Source: Burkholderiales bacterium (GTDB lineage: Bacteria; Pseudomonadota; Gammaproteobacteria; Burkholderiales; JAEUOS01). Taken from it: a stretch of 64,000 nt of DNA. The notes below the pieces were generated by a model, which did no database searches, had not been told where the DNA came from, and saw only the letters and a list, made by a program, of their open reading frames with translations. Made by a program: the position numbers and the translations under genes. Shown piece by piece: positions 57,232 through 64,000 of this stretch (within the stretch, counting starts at the first letter, position 1; each line of letters starts with the position of its first letter). The stretch covers positions 34,825 through 98,824 of the forward strand of contig CANJDH010000004.1 of the NCBI GenBank assembly GCA_947473125.1. Reading direction: 5' to 3'.

Positions 57232-58128
57232 TCATTCCTTTGGCGGAGTACCCTGGAAGGAAATGTCGAGCCAGCGCTCCCATAACTTTGAAATCGAGGC
57301 GTAGTCGAGGCCGGCCAGCCCTTCACCCATCGCCATTTCGTAGACGCTGTGCGAGGCCTGCAATGTGAACAGGGGTACGCCCATGGCACGCCCAAACTGC
57401 ATGGCCAAAGCGGAGTCCTTGCACGCATTGGCGGTATTCATGCCGCCTTCAAAATCCTGGCCAAGAATGCGTTCGCCGAGCCGATGCGTGAGCGGCCGCA
57501 GCAAGCCGGACTCGCGGCGCATCAGTTTGTAGAACAGCTCGATCGGCATGCCGGCCTTGACGCACATTGCCCCTGCTTCGAGCAGCATCACCATCGTGGT
57601 GTGGGCCACGGCATTGACCACCAGTTTGGCGCGCATGCCATTGCCGGTCGGGCCGAGGAAGAAAATCTCCTCGGCGATCGACTCCAGTATCGACTTGACG
57701 CGGTCGTAGTCGGCTTGCGATCCGCCAACCAGAAACGTGGTCTGCCCGCTGGTCAGCTTTTTCACCCCGCCCACGATCGCCGAATCCATGACCGTCGCGC
57801 CATGCGGCGAAAAGAACGTCACCAGGGCATCGATGTCGTCCGGACCAACCGTGCTGCTCTCGACGATCAAGCGACCTTGGAGCGCCCCCTCGGACAGACT
57901 GCGTGCTGCTGCTAGCGATGCCTCAGGCGTGGGCAGCGACAGCAGGATGATGTCGGTGGCATTGGCGACACCGGCGGCGGAGTCAACAACGCGTACACCG
58001 GCATCCCGGGCCAGCGCGCATCGGGCCGCGTCACGGTCGTAACCGACGACGTCGCATTTTTTCAGGAGGGCAGTTGCCAGGCTCAGCCCGGCATTGCCCA
58101 GGCCAATCAGGCCAACCAGCGGTTTCAT
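57232..58128 (-). CDS. 3-hydroxyisobutyrate dehydrogenase-family NAD(P)-dependent oxidoreductase
   Basis: VGLIGLGNAGLSLATALLK; GGVKKLTSGQTTFLVGG; GPTGNGMRAKLVVNAV; KDSALAMQFGR. Confidence 0.93.
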   Translation of the reverse strand: MKPLVGLIGLGNAGLSLATALLKKCDVVGYDRDAARCALARDAGVRVVDSAAGVANATDIILLSLPTPEASLAAARSLSEGALQGRLIVESSTVGPDDIDALVTFFSPHGATVMDSAIVGGVKKLTSGQTTFLVGGSQADYDRVKSILESIAEEIFFLGPTGNGMRAKLVVNAVAHTTMVMLLEAGAMCVKAGMPIELFYKLMRRESGLLRPLTHRLGERILGQDFEGGMNTANACKDSALAMQFGRAMGVPLFTLQASHSVYEMAMGEGLAGLDYASISKLWERWLDISFQGTPPKE

Positions 58129-58934
58129 GGGTTTTGCTGCTCCGTAGAAGATTGACGTGCGTCGTCATACAGCGATGCATCGTGTTCGAGCCACCAGGTG
58201 GGGAAAAAGGGCACGCGGGTTGCGACCACGTCGGTCCAGTTGCCGGAGAGCTTGCGCTCGAGAAGAGCAACATGCGCGAACGCCCGCGACATCACAAAGT
58301 GCTTGTGGCCGGGTAGCAGCACGTCCACCTTGAGCCGGTCGAGACGGCGTACCGAATCGCGGTAGGCACGAAAATCGGTTTCAGCATTGACCGTACCGTG
58401 TCCGCCCTCGGCAAAGCAGGTATCGCCACCAAAGAGCACGGTCCGCCCGTCGAACCTCGTTACCAGGGAAATTGAGTCGTTACTGTGCCCGGGCGTGTGG
58501 ATAACCTCGAGCTCGAGCGCACCGACCCGGATGACATCTCCATCGTCGAGCGGGTACTCCACCTGCGCCGCCTCCGAAGGAATACCGTGTTTCTCGACAT
58601 GTGACGTGGGCCACTTTGTTTTCTCGAGCGTGTCGACACCTAGGCGATGCACGGCCAGGGCCGCACCGGTCTCACGCTTCCACCAAGCCGCGCCACGCCC
58701 ATGATCCCAGTGGGAGTGGGTCAGGATGAGCTTTTTGATGGAAGCGAGCGCGATGCCGTCGGCAAGGATGCGCTCTTTCATCAACTCCGGTTCAATGCCG
58801 CTGCCAACGTCAATCAGTGCCGCTTCGCCGCTACTTTCGATCAAATAGACGTGCGAGTCGCACGGATGCGACAAGCCCACGCCACCACCGCCGACCATAT
58901 AGATCGCCGCATTCGGCGCCGACATGATTTTCAT
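58125..58934 (-). CDS. MBL-fold metallo-hydrolase
   Basis: LILTHSHWDHGRGAAWWKRETGA; VIHTPGHSNDSISLV; LFGGDTCFAEGG; LLPGHKHFV. Confidence 0.92.
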   Translation of the reverse strand: MKIMSAPNAAIYMVGGGGVGLSHPCDSHVYLIESSGEAALIDVGSGIEPELMKERILADGIALASIKKLILTHSHWDHGRGAAWWKRETGAALAVHRLGVDTLEKTKWPTSHVEKHGIPSEAAQVEYPLDDGDVIRVGALELEVIHTPGHSNDSISLVTRFDGRTVLFGGDTCFAEGGHGTVNAETDFRAYRDSVRRLDRLKVDVLLPGHKHFVMSRAFAHVALLERKLSGNWTDVVATRVPFFPTWWLEHDASLYDDARQSSTEQQNP

Positions 58935-58945
58935 GTTGAACGTGG

Positions 58946-59929
58946 TCAGTTGACGACGGCACCGGAGTACTTCACAACCTCGGCCCACTTCTTGATTTCG
59001 CGCTGGATGTGTGCCGCCAGCTGCGCCGGGCTCGAGCCGATCGGCACCGCCCCCTGCCCCATCAATTTCTCGCGAACGTCGGGCATGGCCACGACACGCG
59101 CAACGTCGGTCGAGATTTTCTGGATGATGTCCTTGCTGGTCCCGGCGGGAGCAAGCACGCCGTACCACGAGCCGACGTCATACCCGGCCACACCGCTCTC
59201 CTGCATGCTGGGCAGGTCCGGCAGTGCGCGATTGCGCTCCGGGCTTGTCACGGCGAGCGCCCTGAGCTTGCCCGATTTGATGTGCGGCAGTGCCGATGGC
59301 AGGGCATCGAAAGTCATCTGGATCTGGCCTGACAGCAAATCCGTGAGCATGGTCGAGGTGCCCTTGTACGGTACGTGGACAGTCTTGACGCCGGCGAGTG
59401 CATTGAACATTTCGCCGGCAAGGTGGTGCGAGCTGCCATTGCCGGACGAGCCGAAATTGACCTTGCCCGGATTGGCCTTGGCAAAAGCGATCAGCTCGGC
59501 AACCGAGCTCACCGGCAGAGAAGAGTGAACCAGCAAGACACTGACTGTCGAAGCGGCAAGCGATATCGGCTCAAAATCCTTGACCGGCTCATAGGGCAGC
59601 TTGGCAAACAGGCTTGGATTGATGCCGTGCGTCCCGACGGTCGACATGAGCAGGGTGTAGCCGTCGGCCGGCGCCTTGGCACCGGCCTCTACCCCGACGT
59701 TGCCACCGCTCCCGCCGCGGTTGTCGACGATCACCGCCACTTTCCACAGTTCGCTCAACTTCGCTGCGACGATCCGGGTTACCGCATCGCTTGCGCCGCC
59801 TGCCGTGTAAGGCACAATGAACCGGACCTGCCGCTCCGGATAATCAGCAGCACTTGCCGCGCCGCCCATCGCGAGACAAGCGGGCAGGACAAGACCCCAA
59901 AGCAGATTTACCAGAAAATGCGGGCGCAT
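58946..59929 (-). CDS. Bug/TctC-family substrate-binding protein
   Basis: DYPERQVRFIVPYTAGGASDAVTRIVAAKL; DNRGGSGGNVGVEAGAKAPADGYTLLMSTVGTHGINPSLF. Confidence 0.93.
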   Translation of the reverse strand: MRPHFLVNLLWGLVLPACLAMGGAASAADYPERQVRFIVPYTAGGASDAVTRIVAAKLSELWKVAVIVDNRGGSGGNVGVEAGAKAPADGYTLLMSTVGTHGINPSLFAKLPYEPVKDFEPISLAASTVSVLLVHSSLPVSSVAELIAFAKANPGKVNFGSSGNGSSHHLAGEMFNALAGVKTVHVPYKGTSTMLTDLLSGQIQMTFDALPSALPHIKSGKLRALAVTSPERNRALPDLPSMQESGVAGYDVGSWYGVLAPAGTSKDIIQKISTDVARVVAMPDVREKLMGQGAVPIGSSPAQLAAHIQREIKKWAEVVKYSGAVVN

Positions 59930-59995
59930 GTTTGTCTCCTTGATGGTTGTGTTGAGGCGCATCGGCGTTCCGGATTTCACTCACGCCATGCCCTT

Positions 59996-60013
59996 ATGTG
60001 CATATTGTGAACA
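59996..60013. promoter_or_regulatory. Direct repeat copy 1 ATGTGCATATTGTGAACA (candidate IclR operator)
   Basis: Exact 18-nt repeat of 60106-60123, in the divergent intergenic region. Confidence 0.7.
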
Positions 60014-60105
60014 ATGCCGAAATTTGTCCTTGCCGGGCACTTGCTGTTATGGGATCGCATTCTCGTCGTTTTGGCAGCAGCTTGCAAATGATAGTTCGCG
60101 GTAAT

Positions 60106-60123
60106 ATGTGCATATTGTGAACA
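60106..60123. promoter_or_regulatory. Direct repeat copy 2 ATGTGCATATTGTGAACA (candidate IclR operator)
   Basis: Exact 18-nt repeat of 59996-60013, adjacent to the IclR gene start. Confidence 0.7.
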
Positions 60124-60147
60124 TTGCACTTCGTGAGGCAAACTGTC

Positions 60148-60954
60148 GTGCCGGCGCCTGGCAACAGCCCAACTACCAGTAGGGTCAGCGGTACCCAGAG
60201 CATCGCTCGTGCGGTTGCGCTGCTACGCGCTGCAGCCCAGAGCAATCGCCAGGGCAGCACGGTCGCGGAACTGGCCAGCCGGACGGGAATTGACCGCAGC
60301 ACCACCCACCGCATGCTCAAGTGCCTGGCCAAGGAGGGACTGCTCGGCAGCGCCGAGGAGCCTATGCGCTATTTTCTTGGCCCACTTGCGTATGAACTCG
60401 GCCTTGCAGCCGCCGAACGCCTTGACCTGCGCAAGCTGTGCCGCCCGGCCATGGCGCGCATTGCCGAGTTGACCGGTGATACCGTATTTCTAATGCTGCG
60501 CGATGGCTATGACTCGGTTTGTGCCGACCGGCTCGGCGGCCATTATCCGGTCAAAACGTTCGTGGTTGACGTCGGTACGCGCCGCCCCCTCGGCATTGGC
60601 GCCGGCAGCTTGGCCATTCTGGCCTCGCTGCCCCCTGAAGAAGCGGAAGCCGCGATCCTTGCCAACGAATGCAGGATCGATCAGTTTGTCGGCATGAGCG
60701 CAGCGCATCTGCGCAGGCTGGCGGCCAAAGCACGCACCGAGCAGCGCGCCATCATGGACGTGATTGACGTCAAGGACGTACAGGCGATCGCGGTTCCGAT
60801 CCGGGCACCGAGCGGATATGCGGTCGGTGCGCTCAGCATTGCGGCCATCGCTTCGCGCATGACGGCCCGAAGGCGCACAGAGTTGTTTGGCATTCTGCAA
60901 CGTGAAGCCGGCCTGCTGACCGGGACGCTCGGCTCCAGCGCCTGGCTTGGCTGA
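60148..60954 (+). CDS. IclR-family transcriptional regulator (GTG start approximate)
   Basis: GTQSIARAVALLRA; VAELASRTGIDRSTTHRMLKCLAKEGLL; VPIRAPSGYAVGALSIA. Confidence 0.93.
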   Translation: MPAPGNSPTTSRVSGTQSIARAVALLRAAAQSNRQGSTVAELASRTGIDRSTTHRMLKCLAKEGLLGSAEEPMRYFLGPLAYELGLAAAERLDLRKLCRPAMARIAELTGDTVFLMLRDGYDSVCADRLGGHYPVKTFVVDVGTRRPLGIGAGSLAILASLPPEEAEAAILANECRIDQFVGMSAAHLRRLAAKARTEQRAIMDVIDVKDVQAIAVPIRAPSGYAVGALSIAAIASRMTARRRTELFGILQREAGLLTGTLGSSAWLG

Positions 60955-61023
60955 TGTGGACATGCCCGGCCCTCACACCAATCACCCCAGTACCTGCACC
61001 TGCATTCCCCTCAGGAGACTCGA

Positions 61024-61998
61024 TTGAAACTGACCCGCTCGTTCCGGAACTGCCTGACCATCATTGCAGCGCTTGCGAGCGTCCCACTCGCCAGCGCGGA
61101 CACCTTTCCTGCGCGCCCGGTGCGCCTGATCGTGCCCTTTGCCACGGGTGGCACCAGCGACATCGTTTCGCGCATGCTCGCCAAGGAGTTGAGCGATGAG
61201 TGGAAGATGTCGATCGTTGTCGACAATCGGCCTGGTGCCGGGGGCATTCTCGGATCAGAAATAGTGGCCCGCGCCGCTCCGGACGGCTACACCCTGCTCA
61301 TGGGCACGGTGGCCACCCACGGCATCAATGCCAGCCTCTATAGCAAGCTACCTTACGATACAGTCAAGGACTTTGACCCGGTGTCACTGGTGGCATCGAC
61401 CCCCAGCGTGCTGATGGTGCATCCGTCCGTTCCGGTCAGTAGCGTTGCGGAGTTCATCGCCTACGCCAAGGCCAACCCGGGCAAGCTCAATTTCGGATCG
61501 TCCGGAAACGGTAGTTCGCATCACCTCGCTGGCGAAATGTTCAATTCCGAGGCCGGCGTGAAGATGGTCCATGTGCCCTACAAGGGCACGGCAGCCGCAA
61601 TTACAGACCTGCTTGCCGGGCAGATCCAGTTGACCATCGATACGCTTCCGTCTGCGATGCCCTATGTAAAGTCGGACAAGCTCAAGGCTCTGGGTGTGAC
61701 CAGTACCCAGCGCTATCGCACCTTGCCAGACTTGCCGGCGATTGCCGAATCGCTGCCAGGCTACGAAATTGCCTCCTGGTATGGCATGCTGGCCCCGGCC
61801 GGCACGCCGCCGGACGTGATCCGGAAAATCGGCGAAGATGTCGGACGCATCGTGCGTCGGACTGATTTTCGCGACAAGCTGCTCGCACAAGGCGCCACCC
61901 CGGTGGGCAGTACTGCCGAGCAATTCCGGACCCACATCCAGAACGAACTGGCAAAGTGGGCCAAGGTTGTGAAGAGCTCCGGCGCGCGCGTCAACTGA
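61024..61998 (+). CDS. Bug/TctC-family substrate-binding protein (TTG start)
   Basis: DTFPARPVRLIVPFATGGTSDIVSRMLAKEL; DNRPGAGGILGSEIVARAAPDGYTLLMGTVATHGIN. Confidence 0.92.
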   Translation: MKLTRSFRNCLTIIAALASVPLASADTFPARPVRLIVPFATGGTSDIVSRMLAKELSDEWKMSIVVDNRPGAGGILGSEIVARAAPDGYTLLMGTVATHGINASLYSKLPYDTVKDFDPVSLVASTPSVLMVHPSVPVSSVAEFIAYAKANPGKLNFGSSGNGSSHHLAGEMFNSEAGVKMVHVPYKGTAAAITDLLAGQIQLTIDTLPSAMPYVKSDKLKALGVTSTQRYRTLPDLPAIAESLPGYEIASWYGMLAPAGTPPDVIRKIGEDVGRIVRRTDFRDKLLAQGATPVGSTAEQFRTHIQNELAKWAKVVKSSGARVN

Positions 61999-62017
61999 AC
62001 CCTCTTTTGCTTTGTCC

Positions 62018-63292
62018 ATGCATATCGTCATCCTCGGCGGCGGCATCGGCGGCCTGACAACCGCGCTTTCCCTGCACGCTGCCGGCATCGCCTGCAAAGT
62101 GTATGAAGCCACGACAGAGATCAAGCCGCTCGGTGTCGGCATCAACGTGCTGCCGCACTCAGTGCGTGAGCTCACGGAGCTCGGGTTGTTGCCCCGGCTC
62201 GATGCAATCGGCATTCGCACCGAAGAGCTGGTGTATGCCACCAAGCGCGGCGAAATCATCTGGCGCGAGCCGCGCGGCACCTTTGCCGGCTACCGCTGGC
62301 CGCAATTTTCAATCCACCGCGGCGACTTGCAAATGCTGCTTTTCGATGCGGTGGTCGAGCGCATGGGACAGGACGCAGTCGTCACCGGGCACCGTGCCAC
62401 GGCAGTCACCCAGGATGGCGCGCGCGCCACAGCGCATTTTGTCGATGTCGCTGGCAAGGCCTTGCCGGATGCAGGCGCCGACCTGGTGGTCGCCTCGGAC
62501 GGCATCCATTCGGCGATCCGCACCCAGTTCTTCCCCAACGAAGGCCCTCCGGTGTGGAGCAAGCGCATTCTCTGGCGCGGTACCACGGTCGCCAAGCCGT
62601 TCCTGACTGGCGCGTCGATGATGCTGGCCGGCTACGCCTGGAAAAAATGGGTGTGCTACCCGATCCGACAGCTCGAGAGCGAGAACGGCGAGCCGCGCCA
62701 ACTGATCAACTGGATCGCCGAACTCACCTTTGACTCCACCGACCTGCACGCCCCGCAAGACTGGAACCGCCTCGGCAAGCTCGAGGACTTCATGCCCGAT
62801 TTCGAAAAATGGAATTTCGGCTGGATGCATGTCGGCAAGATGATCCGCGATGCGCAGGCGGTGTACGAATACCCGATGAGCGACCGCAACCCGGCGCCCA
62901 CCTGGGTGCAGGGCCGCTGCGTGCTGCTCGGCGACGCTGCGCACGCGATGTACCCGATCGGCTCGAACGGCGCCTCGCAGGCGATCCTCGATGCGCGCAA
63001 GCTCGCGCATGCACTCGCTACCCAACCCACCATTGAGAGCGCACTCGCCGCCTATGAGGCGGAGCGCCTGCCTGCCACCGCGAAACTGCTTGAACTAACG
63101 CGTGCAGAGGGACCGGACGCCGTGATGCAGCGGGTTGAAGAACGCGCGCCAGGCGGGTTTGACGATCTGGAGAAGGTGTTGCCCCTGGCCGAACGCGAGG
63201 CGATTGCGGCGCGCTACAAGCTCGCAGCCGGGTTCGACATGCAGACACTCAACGGCAAACCCTCGTTGTCGGTGATACGCTCCACCGGGTAA
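62018..63292 (+). CDS. FAD-dependent aromatic hydroxylase-type monooxygenase
   Basis: HIVILGGGIGGLTTALSLHAAGI; VASDGIHSAIRTQFFP; GRCVLLGDAAHAMYPIGSNGASQAILDARKL. Confidence 0.93.
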   Translation: MHIVILGGGIGGLTTALSLHAAGIACKVYEATTEIKPLGVGINVLPHSVRELTELGLLPRLDAIGIRTEELVYATKRGEIIWREPRGTFAGYRWPQFSIHRGDLQMLLFDAVVERMGQDAVVTGHRATAVTQDGARATAHFVDVAGKALPDAGADLVVASDGIHSAIRTQFFPNEGPPVWSKRILWRGTTVAKPFLTGASMMLAGYAWKKWVCYPIRQLESENGEPRQLINWIAELTFDSTDLHAPQDWNRLGKLEDFMPDFEKWNFGWMHVGKMIRDAQAVYEYPMSDRNPAPTWVQGRCVLLGDAAHAMYPIGSNGASQAILDARKLAHALATQPTIESALAAYEAERLPATAKLLELTRAEGPDAVMQRVEERAPGGFDDLEKVLPLAEREAIAARYKLAAGFDMQTLNGKPSLSVIRSTG

Positions 63293-63295
63293 ATC

Positions 63296-63889
63296 ATGAG
63301 CAACGACGCGACGACACGGCCCGACGCCACCGGGAAAAACCGGGACAACGAGAACCCGATCTACTGGGAGCCTTCCCTCGCCTACCTGAAACTTACCTGC
63401 GGCCTCTTGTTCATTGGCGCCATGTGCTTCATGCTCATGATTCGCGTCGTCGCACCGGACCAGACCGGGCGCTACCTTGCGTCAGCGATTGCGGGCGTGG
63501 TTGCCCTCTCAGCCTGGCTCCTGGCCGCGCAAGGACAGATCAAGACGGCGGTCTATATGCTGGCTATCGGCGCATGGATTGTCATTACCGGCATCGCCTT
63601 CTTCTTTGGCGGCGTGCGCGCGCCGGTCATTTATGCCTACCCGATCAGCATCGTCCTGTTTGGCTGGCTGATCAGTTCCCGGCTGGCAATATGGCTGGCG
63701 GGGCTCAGTGCCACAATCATTATCGGATTCGTCTATGGTGAGTCTTCGGGCTTTCTGCCGACGCAACCACCCACCCCCGCCGCTCTGCACGGCGTCGTGC
63801 AGGTACTTGTCATGGCCTTGTCCGCGGCACTCATTCACTATTTACTTCGGGCCAGTAGTGTCCGGTTAAATCAGGGTGTATCGGCCTGA
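63296..63889 (+). pseudogene. Membrane protein N-terminus, probably a sensor protein truncated by an insertion sequence
   Basis: Multi-TM segment ending LLRASSVRLNQGVSA; the last codons lie in tagtgtccggttaaat, an IS-terminus-like sequence. Confidence 0.6.
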
Positions 63890-64000
63890 GAGCCAATACA
63901 GGAGCGGGTTTCGAAGGATTTAGAGGTGTCCACGATTTGAATTTTTCCAGATGGATTTGCGATGCTTCCGGGGTTAACGGACCGGGGGTATGGCATGAAC
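63856..64000 (+). mobile_element. Left end of an insertion sequence (possibly IS4-like), truncated by window edge
   Basis: TAGTGTCCGGTTAAAT terminus; leader without ORF; candidate transposase ATG at 63995; IS family inferred from recall only. Confidence 0.5.

Noticed and set aside
56058-57368. 436-aa + strand ORF
   Set aside because: Antisense to the DUF4392 gene; composition typical of a shadow ORF.
1-64000. CRISPR arrays, rRNA operons, prophage structural genes
   Set aside because: Looked for regularly spaced repeats, rRNA-like sequence and phage structural proteins; none seen.

Overview
GC-rich chromosomal window, most likely from a Burkholderiales-type betaproteobacterium (inferred from five Bug/TctC-type solute receptors and the general gene repertoire). 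I assign about 60 protein-coding genes or remnants. They include an NDP-forming acyl-CoA synthetase (cut by the left edge), nitronate monooxygenase, an acyl-CoA dehydrogenase, a fused isobutyryl-CoA mutase (IcmF), K+/ion channels, and Sir2, QueA, MsrA and GDH. There is one tRNA-Leu(CAA). Accessory material includes VapBC-like and MazEF-like toxin-antitoxin pairs, a Fic protein, an MBL-fold C-terminal remnant, an ORF6N-domain remnant between two copies of a small ORF, an IS3-type transposase remnant beside tRNA-Leu, a tRNA 3'-end remnant 3.1 kb downstream, and a probable IS end that truncates a membrane protein at the right edge. The best candidates for undescribed systems are: (i) a Tat-type solute-binding protein, multi-PAS histidine kinase and Rcp1-like regulator packed as one unit (5277-10113); (ii) a histidine kinase followed by a Ser/Thr kinase-REC-REC fusion (23488-27203); (iii) an IclR-linked catabolic cluster containing a D-glutamate-cyclase-like (DUF4392) protein (53388-63292); and (iv) a small patchwork accessory island (13820-16802). 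All assignments come from reading the sequence and from family knowledge; no database search was run.
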